A stretch of DNA of 64,000 nt from Caproiciproducens sp. NJN-50 (GTDB lineage: Bacteria; Bacillota; Clostridia; Oscillospirales; Acutalibacteraceae): the NCBI RefSeq assembly GCF_004103755.1, contig NZ_CP035283.1, positions 2,790,001 through 2,854,000 on the forward strand. The letters are read 5' to 3'. The notes beneath the pieces are model-generated. The model was not told the DNA's origin and ran no database searches. It saw only the letters and a program-made list of their open reading frames with translations. The translations under genes and the position numbers were made by a program. Of this stretch, positions 42,809 to 51,547 are shown piece by piece. The first letter of the stretch is position 1. The number at the start of each line of letters is the position of its first letter.

Positions 42809-43960
42809 TCAGACGGAGGCGACCAGATCTTTGACGGCGAATAGTGACAGTTCCATATGTGTGATATACATTTGGTTGAACTTTTCAATCGCCACTTTTT
42901 TCTGTTCCATCAGGGAATGCGCGTAGATGTTCAGGGTGATGGAAACATTCGAATGCCCCAGCAATTCGCTGAGAGTCTTGATATCGACGCCCAGCTCCAG
43001 CGCCCGCGTGGCGAACGAATGCCTGATGGCGTGAAATTTGCGGTAAGGCACCCCGGAATCCGCCAGTATCCGCTGATAAAACCTTTGATAGGTGCGTGGA
43101 TCCATGGGAGCCGCCGAATCCGAAAAAATATAATTATCCTCTTTCTCGCATTTCCACTGATCGAACAATCTGAGCAGAAAATCGGGCAGGGGAATTTTTC
43201 TGACGGATTTTTGGCTTTTGGGAGTGCCGACAAGCAGCACTGTTTTATTTGTTCCAGGCTCAAAATTTTTTGTGCGGGAAACCGTGCGCACAATGGACAT
43301 GGTCCCCGCCTCAAAATCCAAATCGCTCCATCTTAAAGCGCACAATTCTCCCAGCCGTATTCCGGTATAAAAGCACAACAATATGCCCAAAGCCCGTTTA
43401 TCGTCAGACTGAAAGATTGTATTCTCAACCAGCCGCTGTTCCCTGACGGAAAAAACTTGTACGGACCCATTTTCAATCTTTGGCAGTTTAATCATCCGAA
43501 GGACGGAAGAAAGATCCGTGGAGTCCCTAAGAATTTCTCTCAGAGCGGTTTTAAAAACAGACAGGATCTTCTTCCGGTATGAAGCGGAAATCTTCTGATT
43601 CCCATCGATTGAATTTACAAACAGAGAGACGGACGAAGCCGTGATTCCTCCACTTTCTACTTCTTTGAAAAAGGGAATGACATATTTATGCACGCAGCGA
43701 TAATAGTTCTCATAGGTAGACGGTTTTACCTTGTTGAGGACATTGTTTTTCAGCCAAAGCTCAAATAATTCCGACGGCTCTTCTTGCTTGGAATGTTTAC
43801 AGAGGCACCGGAGATCCTGGTCTTTCTTTTTCTTTTCCTTCACTTCTTTATAGCTTCTTGCGTAGACAGACCGGTATTTTCCGTCCGGCATTAGAATGCG
43901 TCCTTCCCAGCGTCCATCTTTTCGTTTATAAATATTTTCACCTCTGCGCGGCATTTTCAT
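42809..43960 (-). CDS. Tyrosine site-specific recombinase
   Basis: 383-residue phage-integrase-type recombinase. The N-terminal part starts with the basic AP2-like region (YKRKDGRWEGRI), followed by a SAM-like core-binding domain. The catalytic set is complete: Arg 202 in TGIRLGELCAL, Lys near 248, His 310 and Arg 313 in HAIRHSFAT, His 336 in LLGHSN and Tyr 346 in NIYAHS. GAGAGGAG precedes the ATG. No excisionase gene or other element genes are present. The flanking inverted repeats are its likely substrates. Confidence 0.92.
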   Translation of the reverse strand: MKMPRRGENIYKRKDGRWEGRILMPDGKYRSVYARSYKEVKEKKKKDQDLRCLCKHSKQEEPSELFELWLKNNVLNKVKPSTYENYYRCVHKYVIPFFKEVESGGITASSVSLFVNSIDGNQKISASYRKKILSVFKTALREILRDSTDLSSVLRMIKLPKIENGSVQVFSVREQRLVENTIFQSDDKRALGILLCFYTGIRLGELCALRWSDLDFEAGTMSIVRTVSRTKNFEPGTNKTVLLVGTPKSQKSVRKIPLPDFLLRLFDQWKCEKEDNYIFSDSAAPMDPRTYQRFYQRILADSGVPYRKFHAIRHSFATRALELGVDIKTLSELLGHSNVSITLNIYAHSLMEQKKVAIEKFNQMYITHMELSLFAVKDLVASV

Positions 43961-44094
43961 TTGCTCCTCTCAAAATGTGACGTCGATCTTGACGGCGAAT
44001 CAATCATAACGGCCCGGGTTTGTGCCTGCCATGATAAAAGAAAAGAGTATTTCCGCCGCATTCGGCTGTTTACCAACGCCAGGCGTCAAATTAA

Positions 44095-44122
44095 ATTATG
44101 ACTACAACTAATATTCGGTCAA
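44095..44122 (-). promoter_or_regulatory. Recombinase promoter inside the segment
   Basis: Minus-strand TTGACC (44117-44122), 16-bp spacer, CATAAT (44095-44100), transcribing the recombinase and outward through the left repeat toward the chemoreceptor gene. Confidence 0.55.
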
Positions 44123-44145
44123 AAGGCGCCGATATATAGTATAAA

Positions 44146-44188
44146 TCCGGGTCACAGTTTCAAATAAACTGCGGTGATTATTCCATTG
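44146..44188 (-). repeat. Right inverted repeat of the recombinase segment
   Basis: 43 bp, the reverse complement of the left repeat apart from small indels; includes the same CAGTTT-ATTTG-AAACTG core read on the minus strand. Confidence 0.85.
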
Positions 44189-44273
44189 GAAAATGCCGCT
44201 TTGGGGCTGCCGCCGAGATGAAAGGGCAGCAAATATTTTTCGTAAGACAGAGGACCCGAATCAATTGGAGCTT

Positions 44274-44330
44274 AAAGCAGGACGGCAGGAAGATTTTCTT
44301 CCTGCCGTCCTGCTTTTCCCGATTTTCACC
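44274..44330 (+). terminator. Strong terminator just outside the right repeat
   Basis: 20-bp perfect arms (44274-44293 and 44297-44316) with a 3-nt loop and a TTTTCCCGATTTTC tail, oriented to stop rightward transcription out of the invertible segment. No gene is seen between the repeat and this hairpin. Confidence 0.88.
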
Positions 44331-44490
44331 GTGTTCCCCCTAAATAGATCCGTCCTCCAGCGGTTTTATAAAAAATTATTGAAAAAAGGCGAAATGGAGC
44401 GCGATTGGAAAATAGCGGCCTTTTTTGTTTGGAAAATGTTTGGAACCCCATAGTATAATGGCTGCAAGATTATTTTGGAGGAATGTACGG

Positions 44491-45210
44491 TTGGATGCTT
44501 TAAGCCAAAAACAGGAGAGCAGGTTCCTTCACCTTGTAAAAAGGATCTGGGACGGCCCCATGGGAGATTTTACAGAGGAGGAATGGATGGAATCGGAACT
44601 GGCGGACATTCCGCATAAGGAGTGGCTCGACACTGCCGGGAAAGTTGCGGCGGAATTGACGGAACCGGCAGTCATACGAAAGCCTGCCGAGAAAAAAGAT
44701 CCTGTCCCCGACGGCAGGGAACCCGCTAAAAGTCAAAAAAATGTCACCGTGATTGCCTCGGATACCGTCGTTTTCGGCGATATCCGTTCGGAAGGCGATA
44801 TTGACATCCTCGGAACAGTCCATGGAGCAGTCATTTCCTCCGGAACTGTAAAAATCGGAGGGAAACAATACGGCGATGTGCAGGGACTATCCATTTATGC
44901 GGGATCCTGTACCATTCGGGGAAACCTGACGGCTTCCGAAGAAGTCTCCGCCGACACAAAAACCGTGATTGTAGGATCTGTGAAATGCAAAAATCTAAGG
45001 CTGGGTGGAAAGCTGAGAGGAAATATCGACGTCTCGGAAAACGTAAACTGCGGATGCAACGCCGTCGTAATCGGAGACATCACTTCAAAAACCATCACAT
45101 TAGAGACCGGTGCGAAGCTGTCCGGCAAGCTGAAGATCGCGGACGGAAGCATGGAGCAATTCGGTGTGAAGGACGAGGCGGAAACAGTCTCTCTTTCGTC
45201 CGGCACATGA
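44491..45210 (+). CDS. Bactofilin-like polymer-forming protein
   Basis: 239 residues. The N-terminal 90 residues are helical and charged with a basic/proline linker. The C-terminal part (about 95-225) is a right-handed beta-helix of short repeats such as VFGDIRSEGDIDILGTVHG, GDVQGLSIYAGSCTIRGNL and VIGDITSKTITLETGAKLSG, as in bactofilins that polymerise without nucleotide. The start is the TTG with GGAGG 9 nt upstream; a TATAAT lies at 44454-44459. A role in cell shape or envelope organisation is inferred from the family. Confidence 0.8.
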   Translation: MDALSQKQESRFLHLVKRIWDGPMGDFTEEEWMESELADIPHKEWLDTAGKVAAELTEPAVIRKPAEKKDPVPDGREPAKSQKNVTVIASDTVVFGDIRSEGDIDILGTVHGAVISSGTVKIGGKQYGDVQGLSIYAGSCTIRGNLTASEEVSADTKTVIVGSVKCKNLRLGGKLRGNIDVSENVNCGCNAVVIGDITSKTITLETGAKLSGKLKIADGSMEQFGVKDEAETVSLSSGT

Positions 45211-45252
45211 ACGCAAAAGAATAAGAAGGGCTCCGGGGCCTCGATTGACTGC

Positions 45253-45298
45253 ACCCCGAAAAGCCGCCGTATGATACGGCGGCTTTTCTTTTTGGGGT
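45253..45298 (+). terminator. Terminator of the bactofilin-like gene
   Basis: AAAAGCCGCCGTA / TACGGCGGCTTTT with a 3-nt loop, then CTTTTT; outer ACCCC/GGGGT extends it. Confidence 0.88.
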
Positions 45299-45485
45299 CA
45301 GGTCCGGGCGGCGGCAACGGCAGTAAAAATTCAGAAACGCGGCAAAATCAGGGAGAAACCGTATTTGGGCGCGCAGATTATCGATAAATGTGTTAATATG
45401 TACTTAGTTATATTCCCGCCGCCGATGCGGCCGCTTCCCTGACTTCTTCAGAATTTTCCGTTTCGGAGAAAAGCCGTGTGCCAAC

Positions 45486-48400
45486 ATGAAAAATCCAGTC
45501 ATGCAGTCCAAACTTCAGTTTCCACGCTCCGGCAAAAAAATGATCCCAAGAAGCCGCCTGCTGGATCAGACCTGCCATTTTTCCGACAAAAAAATCACCT
45601 GCGTCGTGGCGCCCGCGGGATATGGAAAAACCACATTTGCCATGCAATTCGCAAAGCGTGCGTCAATTCCCTGCATGTGGTATCATTTGGACCGTACGGA
45701 TAATGATCCCGTACAGTTTTACCAATACCTGACCGCAGGGCTTGAAAAGGTGATTCCCGGTGCCGATCTTGAATCGCCGGTCATGGATGACGAGGAAATC
45801 AGCCCGGAGAACCGAAGAGAATTTTTGCTGAATTCCGCCGTTTGTGAATTAGAAAAAAAGTCTTCCGACGGTCTGCTGCTGGTCTTCGATGATTTTCATC
45901 TGATTTCAGAACCCGAAATCCTGCGGTTTCTGGAGCGCTTAATCACCTGTCTGCCGCCCTTTGTACATGCGGTGCTGGCCTGCCGGTATCTGCCGGACAT
46001 CAATCTGCTTCGGCTCAGAGCCTCCGGTCTGGTACAGGAGGTAGGCCAACGGGACCTTGCTTTCAGCCGTCAGGAAATCAATGCGCTTTTCGATATGAAC
46101 GATATTTCTCCGGCTTCCGGGGGCGCCATGGAAAGGCTCCGGAACACGATGGACGGTTGGCCGCTCGGTCTGGCCGTGCTCAAATTCTACCGGAACTTCG
46201 GAGACCTGAAGGAAGAGGCGGTTTCGGAAAAAAGTCAAAAAGAACTGTTTCATTATTTTCTGAACGATCTGATGAATGATCTCCCCGGAGAACTGCGGTC
46301 TTTTCTGATCCGGACATCCGTCCTTGAGGAACTGACACCGAAAGCCTGCGATTTTTTGCTGGATTCCGGCCACAGCGCCGGGTTCCTCTCCCGGCTGGAA
46401 CAGATCAATCTGTTCATGACGGCAAGCGGAGGCGGCGGGGAACTGTCTTTCAGGCTGCATCCCCTCTTTCGCGAATTTTTGCTCACCCAGCTTTCCGACG
46501 GGAAATCTTCCGCCTACGAGCGGGCCGGCCGGTTTTACGAAAGCCGGGACTTTTTCGAGCAGGCCATTCCCTGCTACTTTTCGGCCGGTCTCGACGGTCT
46601 CGCAGCGAAATGCATTGAGAAAAGCGCGCTGTTCCTTTTATCACAGGGAAAAGTTTCAACGGTCGAGCATTGGATGCGGCATCTTGGGGAGAAAGGATTC
46701 CCCGACACTCCCGGATTGATATTGGCAAGAGGGGCTCTTTTTTCCTATAAAGGAAATTTTGTGGCGGCCGAACCTTGGATCGACAGGGCCATGAAACTTT
46801 ACTGTGGTGGAAAAAATCCAGCCGCAATGTATTGGCTGACAATCCACAAGGCGCGCATCCTCCGCTACCGGTCGTCATTCCAGGAAAGCCTGAATCTGCT
46901 GGATTCCCTTTCGATGGATTCGAAAGAAATCCCCTTTGAATACCGCATGGAGGCGGCCGGAGAAATCATCTACAGCCTATGGCTGAGCGGGAATGTGGTG
47001 CGGGCCATCGAAACGGCGGAACGGGCGATCGCCGAAGCGAAGAGCCACGGCAAGGAATCGGGCGCAAGAACGGTAAACCGCCTTCTGGCCTATATGGCTG
47101 TGCTATACTACAACCAGGGGGAGTATACGAACGCGCTTCTGTATTACCAAAGCGCGCTGAAGGCGAACGGCTGGAATTACGACGCCCTGGAATTCCATTC
47201 CGTCAACCTGTTCGCCGCCTGGATCGAAAGGGAACGCGGCGACCCGGAAAAAGCGATTTCCATGATGAAGGAATCCGTCGGGCGAAAAAAGCGCCTCGGG
47301 TTCACGGAAGACCTTCACCTGCTGTATTACAACATGTCGCTTGCGAGCCACGACCTGCACGACGAGCTGGCCGCCCGGCTCTATATGGACCTCGCGCTGC
47401 AGAGCTTCCGCGATTCCGGCGGCAGTCTGGAGCATTACACGGAGATGATGGAGGCAATCCGGTATACCATCTTTTCCGACTCCTTTATGGATTTTGACAC
47501 GGCGGAGAAAATGCTGGACTCCTGTGTGCAAAAGCTGACCCGGAAAAAGGACTCCCTTCTTCTTTATTCTTCCTTTCATTTCGCCGTGGCCTATCTGCGG
47601 ATCGGCCGCAGGGAAAAGGCCAAAAGCTACCTGGAACTGCCGCTCAAGATGAGCCGGCAGACCGGCCTGAAACAATTTGTCGCCCTGCTTTCCGGCCTGA
47701 TGGCCAATATTCTGATCAGCGAAGGAGAGGAAGCCGCCGCGCTCCCCTTCGCATCCGTCAGTATCCGGTATTCCGCGGCGGAGCAGTACGTTCAGACCTA
47801 TCTGACCTTCCCTGAAATGCGCCCGTGCCTGAGGCTGGCGATCGAAAATGAAATCGAGCCGGATTTCTGTCACCGGCTGATTCTGCGCCTGGGCCCACAG
47901 GCGGAACCCCAGCTGATTGAACTTCTTAAGAGTCCAAAGGAACCTATCAGGCTGAAAGCAGCCGAATGGCTGATTCAGCAGGGCGGTCCCGTCAGCCTTC
48001 TGGAGATCCTTTTTTACGACTCCTCCGAAGCGGTGCGGGAGAAAGCGTTTGCCTTTCTCCGTTCCGGAGCTATCCCCGACCATCTGCGAAGACCGATGTA
48101 CGTGCGCTGCATGGGACCTTTTGAGGCTTTTTCCGCCGAAGACTGGGAAAGGCCTCTGAAATGGCGCACCGCCAAGGCTAAAGAGCTGTTTTCATACCTG
48201 ATCCATTGGAAGGGACGTCCCGTCCCTACGGAACGCATCCTGGGGGATCTTTGGCCGGACGCATCTCCTGAGAAAGGACGCGACCTGTTCCATACCAATC
48301 TGACGTATATCAAAAGCATCCTGAAACGCTGCGGACTGGAGGATTCACTGAACAAAACCCAGCCAGGGTATTGGCTGGATCCTTCGCGAATTGTCTGCGA

Positions 48401-48536
48401 CAGCTGGCTTTTGGAAAGCGGGGAACTGCTTTACTGCAGGGGAAAATCCAACGGCCTGTATCTGGAAGACGTCTATTCCGACTGGCCAGCCGAAAAACGC
48501 TCCGGGCTGGAGGCCCGGTTCTCCGACCCTGTTTAG
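45486..48536 (+). CDS. MalT-like STAND ATPase regulator with C-terminal SARP-type DNA-binding domain
   Basis: 1016 residues. The N-terminal STAND ATPase has Walker A APAGYGKTT (42-50) and Walker B LLLVFDDFH (about 130-138). The WPLGLAVL and LHPLFREFL segments match the MalT/LuxR large-regulator pattern. A long tetratricopeptide region spans about 340-820, with a HEAT-like part near 850-900. In place of a LuxR helix-turn-helix, the end carries an OmpR/SARP-like winged helix (VRCMGPFEAFSAEDWERPL, then WRTAKAKELFSYLIHWKGRP). It probably binds a small molecule or protein and activates transcription; targets unknown. A HAD phosphatase gene follows. Confidence 0.85.
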   Translation: MKNPVMQSKLQFPRSGKKMIPRSRLLDQTCHFSDKKITCVVAPAGYGKTTFAMQFAKRASIPCMWYHLDRTDNDPVQFYQYLTAGLEKVIPGADLESPVMDDEEISPENRREFLLNSAVCELEKKSSDGLLLVFDDFHLISEPEILRFLERLITCLPPFVHAVLACRYLPDINLLRLRASGLVQEVGQRDLAFSRQEINALFDMNDISPASGGAMERLRNTMDGWPLGLAVLKFYRNFGDLKEEAVSEKSQKELFHYFLNDLMNDLPGELRSFLIRTSVLEELTPKACDFLLDSGHSAGFLSRLEQINLFMTASGGGGELSFRLHPLFREFLLTQLSDGKSSAYERAGRFYESRDFFEQAIPCYFSAGLDGLAAKCIEKSALFLLSQGKVSTVEHWMRHLGEKGFPDTPGLILARGALFSYKGNFVAAEPWIDRAMKLYCGGKNPAAMYWLTIHKARILRYRSSFQESLNLLDSLSMDSKEIPFEYRMEAAGEIIYSLWLSGNVVRAIETAERAIAEAKSHGKESGARTVNRLLAYMAVLYYNQGEYTNALLYYQSALKANGWNYDALEFHSVNLFAAWIERERGDPEKAISMMKESVGRKKRLGFTEDLHLLYYNMSLASHDLHDELAARLYMDLALQSFRDSGGSLEHYTEMMEAIRYTIFSDSFMDFDTAEKMLDSCVQKLTRKKDSLLLYSSFHFAVAYLRIGRREKAKSYLELPLKMSRQTGLKQFVALLSGLMANILISEGEEAAALPFASVSIRYSAAEQYVQTYLTFPEMRPCLRLAIENEIEPDFCHRLILRLGPQAEPQLIELLKSPKEPIRLKAAEWLIQQGGPVSLLEILFYDSSEAVREKAFAFLRSGAIPDHLRRPMYVRCMGPFEAFSAEDWERPLKWRTAKAKELFSYLIHWKGRPVPTERILGDLWPDASPEKGRDLFHTNLTYIKSILKRCGLEDSLNKTQPGYWLDPSRIVCDSWLLESGELLYCRGKSNGLYLEDVYSDWPAEKRSGLEARFSDPV

Positions 48537-48631
48537 AAATCAGGACCTCCCCGACGGGGTACTTGTTATACCCGTCCGAATATTGTAAAATAGACTAGAT
48601 TCCGTTATTAAATAATCAAACAGGTGATTTT

Positions 48632-49303
48632 TTGTATCGCGCTTGTATTTTTGATCTTGACGGCACTTTGGCGAACACCCTGTACTCCATCGCGCACTTT
48701 TCCAATCAGGCGCTGAAACAGTGCGGATATCCGATCATTCCGGAGGAAGATTACCGCAGAATCGTCGGCGACGGGGCGGACATGCAGATCCGCCGGATGC
48801 TGACCGCCGTTTCCGGCGGCCGTGCGTTTACGGAGCGGGAAGCCGAGGTGCTGAAAGGTGTTTACAGCTCGCTTTATGAAAGCGACCCGACGTATTTAAT
48901 CCGCGAATATCCTGGCATGAGAGAAACGCTGGCAGAGCTGAAAACAGCCGGCATCGCGACGGCGATTCTTTCCAATAAGCCCGACGCGTGGACAAAGGCG
49001 ATTATCTCTTCTCTGTTTCCCAGGGGGACTTTCGGCCTTTGTTTCGGCCAGCAGCCCGGCATTCCCCGCAAACCGTCGCCGGAGGGCGCGCTGAGGATCG
49101 CGGGAAAATTCGGGCTGCCGCCAAAGGAGATCCTTTATATCGGAGACACGAATACGGATATGAAAACCGGGAGCAACGCCGGCATGGACACGGCGGGAGC
49201 CCTCTGGGGATTCCGGGACCGCAGGGAGCTGGAAGAAAACGGCGCTGTCTATCTGCTGAAAACGCCGATAGAGATTCTGCCGGTGATGAACTGCAAGAGG
49301 TGA
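48632..49303 (+). CDS. HAD-family hydrolase (phosphoglycolate phosphatase-like)
   Basis: 223 residues with HAD motif I FDLDGTLANT, motif II in AILSNKP, Lys in PRKPSPEGA and motif IV YIGDTNTD. The cap domain between motifs I and II is of the subclass I type found in Gph and PpaX. The TTG start has CAGGTG upstream. It probably removes phosphate from a small sugar or glycolate phosphate. It is 3 bp from the next gene, so the two are co-transcribed. Confidence 0.87.
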   Translation: MYRACIFDLDGTLANTLYSIAHFSNQALKQCGYPIIPEEDYRRIVGDGADMQIRRMLTAVSGGRAFTEREAEVLKGVYSSLYESDPTYLIREYPGMRETLAELKTAGIATAILSNKPDAWTKAIISSLFPRGTFGLCFGQQPGIPRKPSPEGALRIAGKFGLPPKEILYIGDTNTDMKTGSNAGMDTAGALWGFRDRRELEENGAVYLLKTPIEILPVMNCKR

Positions 49304-49306
49304 ATT

Positions 49307-50137
49307 ATGAAACGGATCTTCCGTTTTTTCCGGACAAATTTCCGGCTGGGGCTGCGCGTTGTCAAAACGGGCATTGCAGTGACATTCTGTATCGCGATTT
49401 CCAATCTTCTGCACCTGAACCAGCCGTTTATCGCCGTGATCGCTACGGTGATCTCCATGGGGAAATCCATCGACCTTTCCGTAAAAACCGGAAAGAACAA
49501 AATGGCCGGAGTTGTGATCGGCTCCGCCGTGGGGACCGCGTTCGCCGCCATCCTGCCGGGAAATGCCGGGCTATGCGGAATCGGCGTGATTCTCTCGCTG
49601 TATCTGTGCCATTTATTTCACCTTGAAAGCGCGGGAGTTCTGTCCAGCTTTTCCTTCGCCGCAGTGATGTTCGGCGCGGCCCAGAGCGCCCCCTGGAAAT
49701 ACGCCCTCCCCTGCATGGGAGCCGCGCTGCTCGGCATCGCCGTCGCGGTTGTGGTCAACCTGACCGTCATGCCGCCGAATTACGCCGTGGAAATCAAAAA
49801 AGCATACGCGGAATTGATCGGAAGAACCGCGGCGGCCATCGAAGACGCCTCCGCGAGGAGGACGGTCAGCACCAAACCGGTCGCCGAAGAAATCGAAACA
49901 CTGTCGCGCACGCTGTGGCTGTATATCTCGGAGGCAAAAATCCTGCGCTGGAACGACGATGAGGTGTTCCGCATTTCCTCCAGCATCTCGCTGTACCGGA
50001 TGGTCCTGGACGAGCTGAAGGCCGTCGAGGTCATGGAACTGACGGAGGACGGCGCGCCGAACGAGGAAATTCTGACGGTCTACCGCTATCACATGAAAAG
50101 GATGCGGGAGCTTTTCGAACGCGCGAAGAACTCATAA
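49307..50137 (+). CDS. FUSC-family / aromatic acid exporter-like membrane protein
   Basis: 276 residues. Four to six hydrophobic segments fill the first 160 residues (VVKTGIAVTFCIAISNLLH, PFIAVIATVISMGKSID, then GVVIGSAVGTAFAAILPG). A cytoplasmic helical domain follows. This is the DUF939/YgaE arrangement related to aromatic-acid efflux proteins. Substrate unknown. Confidence 0.82.
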   Translation: MKRIFRFFRTNFRLGLRVVKTGIAVTFCIAISNLLHLNQPFIAVIATVISMGKSIDLSVKTGKNKMAGVVIGSAVGTAFAAILPGNAGLCGIGVILSLYLCHLFHLESAGVLSSFSFAAVMFGAAQSAPWKYALPCMGAALLGIAVAVVVNLTVMPPNYAVEIKKAYAELIGRTAAAIEDASARRTVSTKPVAEEIETLSRTLWLYISEAKILRWNDDEVFRISSSISLYRMVLDELKAVEVMELTEDGAPNEEILTVYRYHMKRMRELFERAKNS

Positions 50138-50216
50138 CGCTCCGGCCTTGTTTTTCGTTCCGCCGGCATCCCGAATCGTCGGCCTTCTGAACCGCCGCCG
50201 GGCGCCTTTTAAAAAA

Positions 50217-50262
50217 GCAGCCTGGAAGCGTTGTACGCTTCCAGGCTGCTCGGTTTATTAAA
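50217..50262. terminator. Terminator between convergent FUSC-like and alcohol dehydrogenase genes
   Basis: GCAGCCTGGAAGCG and its complement form a 14-bp stem with a TTGTA loop. On the minus strand it is followed by CTTTTTT, so it mainly ends the alcohol dehydrogenase transcript. Confidence 0.85.
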
Positions 50263-50285
50263 GGTTTCTTGCATAGCCGTCAGGT

Positions 50286-51455
50286 TTAGAACGCGACGTC
50301 CTCGCCATAATACGCACAGGTGAGAACCTTCAGCATCTCTTCCACCCCCGTCGCCCTCGGATTGGAGCCCGTGCAGGGGTCCTTCACCGCATTTTCGGCG
50401 ATGGTCTGCGCATGGGCTTTGAAATCCTCCTCGCTCACGCCGTTTTCGCGGTAGGTCGGCTGAATGCTGAGCTTTTTGTTGAGCGCGCGGACGGCCTCGA
50501 CCAGAGAATCCGTGAGCTGCTTATCCGTCGCTCCCGGCAGACAGAGCATCTTTGCGATCTGGGCATAGCGCTCCATGCAGACTCTGGAGTTGTACTGGAT
50601 GACGAACGGCAGCAGGATCGCGTTGCAGCAGCCGTGCGGGATGTGGAATACCGCGCCGGTTTTGTGCGCGATGCTGTGCGCGATGCCGAGCATCGCGTTG
50701 GAGAACGCCATGCCGGCCAGGCACTGCGCGACGTGCATCTTGCCGCGCGCCTCTTTGTCGCCGTTGTAGGAGTCGAGAAGGCTGTCAAAAACATCGGAAA
50801 TTGCCTTGAGCGCCAGAGCGTCCGAGAAATCGGAGCGGGCGGAAGCGACGTACGCTTCAATGGCATGGGTCAGCGCGTCCATTCCTGTGTGCGCGGTCAG
50901 GGTCTTCGGCATGGCCTGCGGAATATCGGTATCCAGCACCGCGATATCCGGCGTGATCTCAAAATCGGCCAGAGGATACTTGATGTTGGTCGAGTAGTCC
51001 GTGATGACGGAAAACGCCGTGACCTCGGACGCCGTCCCGCTGGTGGAGGGGATTCCGACAAAGATGGCTTTCTTCCTCAGCTTCGGCATGGTGAACGGAT
51101 CTTTGATATCATCGAACGTTTTATCCGGATATTCGTAGAACACCCACATGGCCTTTGCGGCGTCCATCGGGGAGCCTCCGCCGATCGCGACGATCACATC
51201 CGGCTCAAATTCGCGCATGGCTTTCGCGCCGTCGAACACGCGTTCAATGGAAGGATCCGGCTCGACGCCCTCGTAAATCCTGGTTTCCAGTCCCGCTCCC
51301 TTCAGCACGTCCTCCAGCTTCTGCAGGAACCCTGTTTTCCTCATGGAATGACCGCCGGTCACGATAAATGCCTTTTTGTAGCCCTTCAGATTTTTCAGCT
51401 CTTCAATCGCTCCGGATCCGAAATAAATATCACGCGGTAAAGTGAATCTCGCCAT
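50286..51455 (-). CDS. Iron-containing alcohol dehydrogenase
   Basis: 389-residue group III alcohol dehydrogenase. The NAD-binding segment GGGSPMDAAKAMW is near residue 95, and the iron ligands fall in MDALTHAIEAYVA and in AHSIAHKTGAVFHIPHGCCN. It is similar to butanol, 1,3-propanediol or lactaldehyde reductases, so aldehyde reduction during fermentation is likely. GGAGG precedes the ATG. It forms a single-gene unit with its own terminator. Confidence 0.92.
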   Translation of the reverse strand: MARFTLPRDIYFGSGAIEELKNLKGYKKAFIVTGGHSMRKTGFLQKLEDVLKGAGLETRIYEGVEPDPSIERVFDGAKAMREFEPDVIVAIGGGSPMDAAKAMWVFYEYPDKTFDDIKDPFTMPKLRKKAIFVGIPSTSGTASEVTAFSVITDYSTNIKYPLADFEITPDIAVLDTDIPQAMPKTLTAHTGMDALTHAIEAYVASARSDFSDALALKAISDVFDSLLDSYNGDKEARGKMHVAQCLAGMAFSNAMLGIAHSIAHKTGAVFHIPHGCCNAILLPFVIQYNSRVCMERYAQIAKMLCLPGATDKQLTDSLVEAVRALNKKLSIQPTYRENGVSEEDFKAHAQTIAENAVKDPCTGSNPRATGVEEMLKVLTCAYYGEDVAF

Positions 51456-51547
51456 GGCAATTCCTCCTTGATGCTTTGTTTGTTATTTATTAAACAATCT
51501 ATCCTTATCTTACCATACTGCTCCGGCAGTTTCAAGCACTCGAAAAA

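Larger units (their letters stand above)
42739..44188. mobile_element. Probable invertible DNA segment encoding its own tyrosine recombinase
   Basis: A 1.45-kb segment bounded by near-identical inverted repeats, carrying only the recombinase gene and its promoter. Inverted sites lead to inversion, not excision, by tyrosine recombinases. There is no target-site duplication, transposase or cargo. It lies between a chemoreceptor gene (left) and a strong terminator followed by a bactofilin gene (right). Confidence 0.7.

Noticed and set aside
42739..44188. Reading the recombinase segment as an integrated phage or conjugative element with att sites
   Set aside because: The end repeats are inverted, not direct, and no other element genes lie between them.
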